From contig JADLFE010000061.1 in the NCBI GenBank assembly GCA_020845755.1, positions 60,134-124,133 on the forward strand: DNA of 64,000 nt, given 5' to 3'. Positions 54,184 through 64,000 of this stretch are shown here, one piece after another. The position numbers and the translations under genes were made by a program. This DNA is from Phycisphaerales bacterium. GTDB taxonomy: Bacteria; Planctomycetota; Phycisphaerae; Phycisphaerales; UBA1924. Each line of letters opens with the position of its first letter. Position 1 is the stretch's first letter. Under the pieces are notes generated by a model. That model did no database searches and had not been told where the DNA came from. It worked only from the letters and a program-made list of their open reading frames with translations.

Positions 54184-54432
54184 ATGAACTGGCTCTGGTT
54201 CCTCCTCATCGGTCTCGCCTCCGGATGGCTCGCCGGCCTGCTCACCCGCGGCAAAGGCTTCGGCGCCGCCGGAAACCTCCTTGTCGGCGCGCTCGGCGCC
54301 GTCCTGGGCGGCTTTCTCCTGGACCTTGTCGGACTCAAGTCCGTCTCACGTGTCGGCTCTCTTGTCACCGCCACCCTCGGCTCAATCACGCTCCTGACCA
54401 TCGTCAACTTCATCCGCAAGAAGACACGCTGA
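54184..54432 (+). CDS. GlsB/YeaQ/YmgE-family small membrane protein
   Basis: An 82-residue transglycosylase-associated-protein-like membrane protein: 'WFLLIGLASGWLAGLLTRGK', 'GNLLVGALGAVLGGFLLDLV' and 'LGSITLLTIVNFIRKK' are three helices, with the G-xx-AG and GAxG-x-xGG glycine patterns of the family. Members are often stress-induced; the molecular function is not known. Convergent with the secreted cyclophilin gene. Confidence 0.88.
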   Translation: MNWLWFLLIGLASGWLAGLLTRGKGFGAAGNLLVGALGAVLGGFLLDLVGLKSVSRVGSLVTATLGSITLLTIVNFIRKKTR

Positions 54433-54500
54433 CCGCCCACGACGTGCGGCGAGCGACCGCCCCCGCCCACGCGCCCTCCTCCATCGTCCGCCTCCCAACG

Positions 54501-54527
54501 AAAAAGCCCCCCGCCGGGCGAGGGGCC
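54501..54527 (-). terminator. intrinsic terminator of the secreted cyclophilin gene
   Basis: On the minus strand, a GC-rich stem (GCCCCTCGC with GCGGGGGGC, one mismatch) is followed by five T, about 26 nt beyond the stop codon. Confidence 0.75.
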
Positions 54528-54552
54528 TTGATCGATCCCATGCAACGCTCGC

Positions 54553-56358
54553 TCAATAGAACGACGCCGTCGTGGTCATGTTCAGGAACGTCCACGTCCC
54601 GCCGTCGCCCGGGTTCCAGTAGTACCGCAGAACCTCGCCGCTGGCCGCCTTCCCGACCAGGTTGATCGTCCCCGCCGGAGATGCCACCCCCGTCATTCTG
54701 CCCGACGGCGCCACCGCACCCGTCGTGATGTCCGACAGGTTCGTCACCACCCAGTCGCTCATTCCGGGCGACCACCAATACACATTGATCTTCCCGTTCG
54801 AATCCAGGCCCGTGATGTTCAACCCGCCCCACGGTGTGACATAACTCGAGATGCTCGTCGTCACCAGCGTCGGGCCGGAGAACTGATCCGTCAGGTTGTT
54901 CGTCACCCAGTTCGAGCCGGGCACCCACCACGTCACGTTCAATTTTCCGCCCGCGTCAGTCCCCGCGAGGTTGATCCCGCCCCACGACGTCAGATACGAC
55001 GTGAGCGTCCCCGTGATCGCCGGTGCGCCCGTGAGGTCGCTCAGGTTGTCCGTGGTCCAGGCCGACAACCCCGGCGCCCACCACACCACCTGGATCTTCC
55101 CGTCGCTGTCCAGCCCCGCGACGTTCATGCCGTTCCAGGTCGTCACATAGGTCGTGATGTCGCCCACCCACGTCGGCATCGTCTTGCCGTTCGGGATCAG
55201 GTCACGCGTCGCGATGTTCGCAAACGTCCAGGCGTAGTTGCCGCTCCCGTCCTTGCTGCTGGTCTGGTCGAAGATCACCAACTGCCCAGAGCCCGTCGTT
55301 CCAGCAACGTGGTTGAGCCCGTCCGTCGATGTGAACACCGACACGTCCGAGTTCACCACCTGTGATGTCGCGATCTCCGTCCCAAGGTTCCGCACAGTCC
55401 AGAACCCCGTCGTCGCGCGCGTGAACAGCAGCAGCCCGGCCGCCGACGGTGCCGCGGCATAGAACCGGCTGTCGTTCGTATCAAACCACGCCGTCAACTT
55501 CCCCGTGATCGTCGGCGCTCCGGACTGCAGCGACACGTCACTCACCGTCCACGACGCCGTGCTCGACGCCTGATGGAAAATGATGGGGCGCCCGAGTTCA
55601 TTGTTCGTGATGAACAGCGATTGGCCCGACGCGCTCCCCGCACCACGAACCACCGCGTCCGCCTTGGCCTCCTGGCTCCAGCCCGGCGACGAGATTACCC
55701 GCACATCATTGATCTTCACCAGGTTGATGTCGGTGATCGTCCCGCTCGTGTAGTTCTCTCGCACCGGCAGCGTGTCGTACGGACTCCCCGCGTTCACGAT
55801 CTCCAGGCCCGTGATCCTCAGCACCACGTCCCACCCGTTCACCACCTGCCCGAACACCGTGAACCCGCCGTTCTGGTTGTTCAGGTTGCTCGAGTTGTCC
55901 GACAGATTGAAGAAGAACTCGCTCGTCGCGCTGTTCGGATCCCCGCCCTGCTTGGCCATCGCCACCGTCTTGGCGATGTTCGACAGGTGATACTCGTTCT
56001 GTACCGCCGAAAACGTCTGAATGTGCTGCGGCGTGCCCTGATCGTCCAGTTTGTACCCGCCGCCCTGCAGCACAAAGTTCGCCGCGTGACGATGGATGAA
56101 TGTCCCGTCGTACCGGTCCGCGTTCACATACTGCAGAAAGTTCTGCACCGACAGCGGCGTCACCGAATCGAACATCTCGATCCAGATGTTCCCGTACGTC
56201 GTCTGCACCTCGACCAGCGTGTTCCCCGCCGCGAACGGCAGCGCCGTCAACACCTGTCGAGCCTCCAACGCTTCCAGCATCGACACCGGACCTCGCCCCG
56301 ACACCTTTGACAATCCCCAGCGACGCGCCGACTCACGACGTGCAGTCATCCAACCCAT
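54553..56358 (-). CDS. exported cyclophilin-type peptidyl-prolyl isomerase with C-terminal repeat domain
   Basis: 601 residues. The start ATG at 56358 has GAGGGG 7 nt upstream; GTG 56379 would add seven. A basic N-terminus leads to 'SMLEALEARQVLTALPF', the planctomycete LE-LE-R export/anchor motif. The cyclophilin domain (about 50-215) has 'NIWIEMFDSVTPLSVQNFLQ', 'DGTFIHRHAANFVLQGGGY' and 'SATSEFFFNLSDN' with 'GFTVFGQVVNGWDVV'. Residues 230-600 are repeats of about 50 residues built on 'GLDSDGKIQVVWWAPG', 'GTDAGGKLNVTWWVPG' and 'GLDSNGKINVYWWSPG', separated by 'LSDLTGAPAITGTLTSYLT'-like segments, resembling a beta-propeller. Probably a surface or secreted folding factor or binding protein. 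Confidence 0.87.
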   Translation of the reverse strand: MGWMTARRESARRWGLSKVSGRGPVSMLEALEARQVLTALPFAAGNTLVEVQTTYGNIWIEMFDSVTPLSVQNFLQYVNADRYDGTFIHRHAANFVLQGGGYKLDDQGTPQHIQTFSAVQNEYHLSNIAKTVAMAKQGGDPNSATSEFFFNLSDNSSNLNNQNGGFTVFGQVVNGWDVVLRITGLEIVNAGSPYDTLPVRENYTSGTITDINLVKINDVRVISSPGWSQEAKADAVVRGAGSASGQSLFITNNELGRPIIFHQASSTASWTVSDVSLQSGAPTITGKLTAWFDTNDSRFYAAAPSAAGLLLFTRATTGFWTVRNLGTEIATSQVVNSDVSVFTSTDGLNHVAGTTGSGQLVIFDQTSSKDGSGNYAWTFANIATRDLIPNGKTMPTWVGDITTYVTTWNGMNVAGLDSDGKIQVVWWAPGLSAWTTDNLSDLTGAPAITGTLTSYLTSWGGINLAGTDAGGKLNVTWWVPGSNWVTNNLTDQFSGPTLVTTSISSYVTPWGGLNITGLDSNGKINVYWWSPGMSDWVVTNLSDITTGAVAPSGRMTGVASPAGTINLVGKAASGEVLRYYWNPGDGGTWTFLNMTTTASFY

Positions 56359-56699
56359 ATCGATACCCCTCGATGTCACCGGCGGCCCGCGCCGCCCGTG
56401 CCGTCTTCTTCACACCCATGTCATCCAGCCAATGACCAACTTTAGGACGCGATCCACGTCGCCACGCCCAACCACTGGGCCGGCGACTCGACCGGACGGA
56501 GCAGCCAAGGCTCCGAACAACGGCACTCCGAGCCCGCCGCGCGTTCCCTCATGCCGTACGCACGTCTCACCAGAATGGTTGTACCGCAACCCGCCCGCGA
56601 TGCAAATCGGGTCTTCCGTTGACTTTGAGTTTGATAAATGTTCGGGTCAACCCCTGGTCGCCCGCACGCCCCGGTCGCACGCAGCCATTCCTCGCCCGA
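56359..56699. other. 341-nt intergenic region
   Basis: No gene. An AT-rich stretch near 56618-56651 is flanked by GTTGAC and GTCAAC (6-nt inverted repeat, 22-nt spacer) and contains 'TTTGAGTTTGATAAATG'. It could be a regulatory site for the cyclophilin gene, but no good -10/-35 pair fits. Confidence 0.4.
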
Positions 56700-57086
56700 C
56701 TATCCGATCTTCCGCTGCGGATCGTTGATCGACTCGTTGTACGCCGAGGCACGGCACAACTGCAGCAACGCCATCCGTAACTCCGGGGAAACGTCCAAGA
56801 ACTTCATCCCCAGTTCACGCTTGAACCAGCCCGCCTTCTTCACCCACGCCACTTCAACCGTCACGGGAAGTTCCTGCCCCTCGAGCGTGTACATCCGAAA
56901 GCAGATCGCCTGTCCCGCCGCGATCCCCGGGTTCTTCTTGCACAGCACACGCATACCCGTCGAAGACAGGTCACGCACCTCGCCCAGCGAGCAGGTGATG
57001 TACTGACACCGCACCCGCCCTGCCTTGCGGTGATTCGAATCGCCCGGTGGATTGAAGAGGCCGCCGAGGCGACCGAATGTACCCAT
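56700..57086 (-). CDS. PilZ-domain protein
   Basis: 128 residues. 'HRKAGRVRC' gives the RxxxR part and 'LGEVRDLSSTGMRVLCKK' the DxSxxG part of the cyclic-di-GMP-binding PilZ motif; the remaining strands ('ICFRMYTLEGQELPVTVEVA', 'FKRELGMKFLDVSPELR') match. Stand-alone, so it likely relays c-di-GMP to a partner by contact. No flagellar, pilus or cellulose gene is nearby. The start is the ATG at 57086; GAGAGG lies very close, so the start is uncertain. Confidence 0.85.
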   Translation of the reverse strand: MGTFGRLGGLFNPPGDSNHRKAGRVRCQYITCSLGEVRDLSSTGMRVLCKKNPGIAAGQAICFRMYTLEGQELPVTVEVAWVKKAGWFKRELGMKFLDVSPELRMALLQLCRASAYNESINDPQRKIG

Positions 57087-57291
57087 CGCCTCTCAACATC
57101 GGCCGCTCGTGCCCTCGCCTTCAGCACACCAAGGGAACCCACAGGACGGCAAAGGTCGCCCATATCGCACACACCCAACGAGGTATTCGCCCACCGAAAA
57201 ATCTCGCCCACTTGGGCTCAATTCACCCCCATGTGAATCCCTCCCCTTGGTCCGATCGGGTCGGTTGCTCTCAATCGGGAATTCGCGGAAC

Positions 57292-58296
57292 ATGTCTCCC
57301 GTGGTCGATCGCGTGCAACAGCCCGATTTACGCGCGAGGCGGCTCGTGGGCGTCGCTCTCGGGATCGTGATCACGCTCCTGCTGTCGGCCTGTACCGGAC
57401 CCAACTCCATGGGCTGGGGCGACGCGACCGCGATCCACAAAGCGGCATGGAACGGCGATGCCGACGGTGTGCGCCGATCGCTGGCCCGTGGCCAGGATCC
57501 AAATGCGATCGCGAAGATCCCTTACTTCGACATCAAAGGCGGACAGAAGTTTGGGAGCAGCGCCAGAACGCCGCTGCAGCTGGCGATCCACAACAACCAC
57601 CCCGAGGCCATTCGCGCGCTGCTGGAGGGCGGTGCCGCACCCGACTCGCGATTGGTTCGGAGTGTCGTGTCAGAGTGCCCGAACGCCCTCGCGCTGTTCT
57701 TGTCTCTTGGCGCCAGGCCCGATGTTGCCGACCACGATGGCTATCCCATGGAGTCTGCTGCGGCCAAGATAGACATCACCTGCGCGAAGCTGCTCGTGGC
57801 CGCGGGCGTCGACGTCAACGCCCAATACGAACGCCAAGGGACAGCCCTGCACATCGCCGCGAGCAGCGGTCGACGCGACATGGCCCTCTGGCTCATTGCA
57901 CAAGGCGCGGCGATCGATGCCATCAACAAAGACGGATGGACGCCGTTGCACACAGCGACCAACAGGCGCGAAGTCGATATGGCCCGCTTCCTGCTCGATC
58001 ACGGCGCGCCAGTCGACGCGCTGACCGAGGGCGGATCGACTCCTCTCCACATCGCTGCCCACAACTGCGATATCGACATGTCCCGCCTCCTTCTCGACCA
58101 TGGCGCTGACCCAACCCGCCGCACCTTGAGGGGAGATCGCCCCGCCGATCTGGTCGCACGGTACTATCTCACGCCCCGATCGCCACCCGACATGGTCCTC
58201 CCGCCGAAGATCGCCGTGGCCCACGCCGAGCTGACCGCGCTCCTGAACGAAGCCGCCGCCAAGTGGGCTCCGGGGGCCGAGGCTCCCAAGCCATAG
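57292..58296 (+). CDS. ankyrin-repeat lipoprotein
   Basis: 334 residues. Signal peptide with lipobox '[16 protein letters not shown]' (Cys is the likely lipidated residue). Ankyrin repeats from about residue 45: '[20 protein letters not shown]', '[20 protein letters not shown]', '[20 protein letters not shown]', '[20 protein letters not shown]' and '[20 protein letters not shown]'. It should display a protein-binding surface in the periplasm or outer membrane. The ATG at 57292 begins at the signal peptide although the frame is open upstream. carB follows after 139 nt. Confidence 0.88.
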   Translation: MSPVVDRVQQPDLRARRLVGVALGIVITLLLSACTGPNSMGWGDATAIHKAAWNGDADGVRRSLARGQDPNAIAKIPYFDIKGGQKFGSSARTPLQLAIHNNHPEAIRALLEGGAAPDSRLVRSVVSECPNALALFLSLGARPDVADHDGYPMESAAAKIDITCAKLLVAAGVDVNAQYERQGTALHIAASSGRRDMALWLIAQGAAIDAINKDGWTPLHTATNRREVDMARFLLDHGAPVDALTEGGSTPLHIAAHNCDIDMSRLLLDHGADPTRRTLRGDRPADLVARYYLTPRSPPDMVLPPKIAVAHAELTALLNEAAAKWAPGAEAPKP

Positions 58297-58435
58297 CGAC
58301 AGGCCCGCGCCCGCCGCCCGATCTTCCCCGGTTCGCCGCAAACTTGCCCGGATCATGCCCCCCGAACTTGTCGCCACAGGACGACCGGGTATTGTTCTGG
58401 AGTTTGCGCCCACCCCGCCTCTCGCCGGAGCACAC

Positions 58436-62056
<3,621 letters not shown>

Positions 62057-62100
62057 TGTCTTTGGTGGCGCCGCTCTCCAGAGCGGTGCTCATCTCTTCA

Positions 62101-62132
62101 TTTGGCCATCTGGTGATCTGGCTCTTTGGCGG
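62101..62132. repeat. octamer array TYTGGYNN x4 after carB
   Basis: TTTGGCCA, TCTGGTGA, TCTGGCTC, TTTGGCGG run consecutively, starting 44 nt after the carB stop codon. Confidence 0.7.
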
Positions 62133-62157
62133 TTTGCTCTTCGTGCCCGTGCACGTT

Positions 62158-62197
62158 CACTTCGCCACTTGATCACTCCGCCACTCGACCACTCTGC
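62158..62197. repeat. octamer array CACTYNNN x5 after carB
   Basis: CACTTCGC, CACTTGAT, CACTCCGC, CACTCGAC and CACTCTGC are consecutive, just before the stop of the converging HAF-repeat gene. Confidence 0.8.
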
Positions 62198-62202
62198 CGT
62201 TC

Positions 62203-63339
62203 CTACCGCCGCCTTCTCATCATCCCCAGCGCCGCGCCCATCACCACCAGCGTCCCCGGCGTCGGCACGCGGATCACCCAGCCGGCGTACTCACCCTCGG
62301 GCGACAGCCCATCGCCCGCGATGTACATCCCGTCGTCCGACACCGCCTTGGCGCTCTGCAACTCCCAGCCATCGATCGAAAGTTTCAGCACGTCCTTGGC
62401 GTACTCGTTCAGGTCGACCATCCCGTTCTGGCGATCCCAGACAAACGCGCGTGTCGGCCCGAACGGCGCGATGTACGTTTCCCCCACGATGACCTTGCCA
62501 CCCTGGCTGACATCCCACGCCACGCTGAACAGATCGTCCATCGCGCCAAGGTCGACCAGCCCCTCCTGGGCGTTCCACATGAACGCGTGCCCGTCCTCGG
62601 AGTCGTGGTCGAACCGGCTGCTCCCGACGACCGTCCCGCCGTCCGGCGAGATCGCCCACGCGTAACTCGCCGAGCCGCCCAGCGTGCCCAAGCCCTGCAT
62701 TCCCGTCTGTGCAGTCCACACGAACGCCTCGGTGCGCTCGAAGTTCACGTCGCTCCAGCCGACCACCGTCGCGCCGCCGGCCGACACGTCGCGTGCCGAC
62801 GCACGCCCGCCGCCCAGGTCGCCGATGTTGGTCATGCCCGATGCGTCCATGCGGAACGCCTGCTCGGGGTACTCGTCATACTGCCCGACGATCACCCGCC
62901 CGTCGTGCGACGCGCCATACGCCGTGCTCATCGACGACTGGATCCCCAGCGATTCGATCTTCTCGTCCTGCGTCCACTTGAACGCCTCGGTCCGCTGGTA
63001 GGAATGACGCCCCGTCGATCCGACCACCACGCTGCCGTCGCCCGAGATCGCCTCGGCCGCCGACGTGTTGTGCAAGAGCGAGCCGACACCCTCGGCGCCC
63101 GCGTTGTTGCTCCACACAAACCCCTCGAATGTGCCCTTGTCGGTCATGCTCCGACCGACGACCTTCATGCCGTCGGCCGAAATCCCCGTCACCCGCGTCC
63201 AGCGGTTGTGCTCGTCCAGCGATTGAATCCGCGTGAACGTCGCCTGCCCCGATGCCGTGCCGCAGATCGACACCATCGCGAGCAGACTCGCAAAGGGGAG
63301 AACGCCGGCCTCAAGCCGCGCGCAGTGCATCACCGTCAT
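62203..63339 (-). CDS. secreted HAF-repeat protein with PEP-CTERM-type tail
   Basis: 378 residues. Signal peptide 'GVLPFASLLAMVSICGTASG'. HAF-type repeats of about 45-50 residues follow: 'GFVWSNNAGAEGVGSLL', 'AFKWTQDEKIESLGI', 'AFVWTAQTGMQGLGTLGG', 'AFMWNAQEGLVDLGAM' and 'AFVWDRQNGMVDLNEYA', each followed by a 'xxISxDGxxVVG' strand pair, which builds a beta-propeller-like fold. The C-terminus 'VPTPGTLVVMGAALGMMRRR' plus R is a PEP-CTERM-type sorting tail. GAGAGGA lies upstream of the ATG. Expected to be surface-attached or secreted after exosortase-like processing. Confidence 0.87.
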   Translation of the reverse strand: MTVMHCARLEAGVLPFASLLAMVSICGTASGQATFTRIQSLDEHNRWTRVTGISADGMKVVGRSMTDKGTFEGFVWSNNAGAEGVGSLLHNTSAAEAISGDGSVVVGSTGRHSYQRTEAFKWTQDEKIESLGIQSSMSTAYGASHDGRVIVGQYDEYPEQAFRMDASGMTNIGDLGGGRASARDVSAGGATVVGWSDVNFERTEAFVWTAQTGMQGLGTLGGSASYAWAISPDGGTVVGSSRFDHDSEDGHAFMWNAQEGLVDLGAMDDLFSVAWDVSQGGKVIVGETYIAPFGPTRAFVWDRQNGMVDLNEYAKDVLKLSIDGWELQSAKAVSDDGMYIAGDGLSPEGEYAGWVIRVPTPGTLVVMGAALGMMRRRR

Positions 63340-63508
63340 TCGTCTGTCCTCTCCGCGCCGCCGGGCACCCTCCCAGGCCCCGACGCGCCGTCAGCCTACG
63401 CCTCAATTGCCGAACCTGCAAGCCGACATTTTCGATACGGAATCTGGGCAATCTGTGACCAACCCGTCACCAAACCAAACGCGATCAAACGCTCGTGATT
63501 CCCCGATC

Positions 63509-63514
63509 TAAACT
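63509..63514 (+). promoter_or_regulatory. TAAACT box upstream of the last gene
   Basis: TAAACT ends 8 nt before the ATG at 63523, with no Shine-Dalgarno. Confidence 0.35.
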
Positions 63515-63522
63515 TCCCACCT

Positions 63523-64000
63523 ATGCGAGCCATCGTCACCGGTCAGATCGGAATGGAAAAGAAGCCCTACCTCGACGCCGTCGCGCGTTTCGCCGGCCAG
63601 CAGGGCGAGAGCCTCACCCTCTACCACGTCGGCGACATGATGTACGCCGAGGGCACCGACGTCCGCTCCGGACGCATCCTCGATCTCCCCATCTCCCGCC
63701 TCAACTCTCTCCGCCGCGCCGCCTTCAAAGACATCATCGCCGAATCAACCACCGCCGGACCCGGCTCCACGCCCCTCCCCAACATCATCGTCAACACCCA
63801 CGCCACCTTCCGCTGGCGTCACGGCCTGTTCGCCGCCTTCGACTACGACCAGATCGCCAAACTCCAGCCCGACCTCTTCATCTGCCTCGTCGACAACATC
63901 GAGGTCGTCCACCACCGCCTCCACCGCGAGCACGACATCGACGCCACCCTCAAGGACTGCATGGTCTGGCGCGAAGAAGAAATCCTCGCCACCGAACTCC
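63523..64000 (+). CDS. uncharacterised protein, possible degenerate P-loop NTPase, 3' end cut
   Basis: 159 codons are visible with no stop. The start 'MRAIVTGQIGMEKKPYLDAV' has a Gly-rich loop after a first strand, like a nucleotide kinase, but the Walker Lys-Ser/Thr is replaced by 'MEKK'. 'SLTLYHVGDMMYAEGTDV' and 'NIIVNTHATFRWRHGLFAAF' follow, then 'LQPDLFICLVDNIEVVHH', a strand-helix rhythm consistent with a Rossmann or P-loop fold. I recall similar NTHATFRW-type proteins annotated as kinase-like in archaea and planctomycetes but cannot confirm it. The rest of the gene lies beyond the window. Confidence 0.6.
   Translation, partial: MRAIVTGQIGMEKKPYLDAVARFAGQQGESLTLYHVGDMMYAEGTDVRSGRILDLPISRLNSLRRAAFKDIIAESTTAGPGSTPLPNIIVNTHATFRWRHGLFAAFDYDQIAKLQPDLFICLVDNIEVVHHRLHREHDIDATLKDCMVWREEEILATEL

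Overview
The window is a high-GC bacterial chromosome segment with 48 protein-coding genes and no visible tRNA, rRNA, CRISPR array, phage or insertion sequence. It most resembles a planctomycete of the class Phycisphaerae. The reasons are: secreted proteins ending in a VPAPxAAALLALGG(I/V)FAGRRRR sorting signal, several small membrane proteins with the CGxCGYxLxxL...CPECG zinc ribbon, an N-terminal 'LEALEARQVLTA' motif on a secreted cyclophilin, a chlamydial-type Hc1 histone-like protein, the futalosine-pathway gene mqnD, and a dispersed hairpin-rich intergenic element. The lineage is an inference from these hallmarks. Layout: 0-6.5 kb has mqnD (cut by the window), manA, an atpA with no other ATP synthase genes beside it, a DUF2325-like protein and a PlsC acyltransferase. 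6.5-13 kb has a metallophosphoesterase, a helix-turn-helix membrane protein, a DinB-fold protein, two paralogous PEP-CTERM-type secreted proteins each followed by an intrinsic terminator, and a DUF2330 protein. 13-25 kb is mostly minus-strand: a small membrane protein coupled to a GT4 glycosyltransferase, uvrB, two tandem zinc-ribbon membrane paralogs, a Y-family DNA polymerase on the plus strand, an FtsX/LolD-type exporter and gcvH. 25-33.5 kb is central metabolism and information processing: a TIM-barrel protein, cmk, an Hc1-like gene overlapping a FabZ-like gene, a DUF2199 protein, an FAH-family hydrolase, smpB, pgi, ppa, hpt and a CoaE fused to a membrane-anchored PH domain. 33.5-43 kb is rho, with a 210-residue disordered N-terminus and a 346-nt leader, followed by four genes joined by 4-nt overlaps and all starting with GTG or TTG, then a DUF444 gene. 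44-51 kb holds a zinc-ribbon protein, a Gld-type ABC operon and a GAF/receiver regulator. 50.5-64 kb holds aroC, gltX, small membrane proteins, the secreted cyclophilin, a PilZ protein, an ankyrin lipoprotein, carB, a HAF-repeat secreted protein and a gene cut by the window end. Two signals stand out beyond the genes. First, 15 genes lack a usable Shine-Dalgarno but have a TANNNT box 5-9 nt (most often exactly 6) before the start codon, which is the architecture of leaderless transcripts; genes with good Shine-Dalgarno sites largely lack the box. Second, degenerate short tandem arrays with periods 7, 8 and 9 nt lie between genes and have apparently entered carB in frame at two linker positions. 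I see no single large undescribed system such as a defence island. The best candidates for new biology are the leaderless-promoter class, the repeat arrays, the PH-CoaE fusion and the zinc-ribbon membrane family. Only five intrinsic terminators are recognisable, so most transcripts probably end by Rho or read through.
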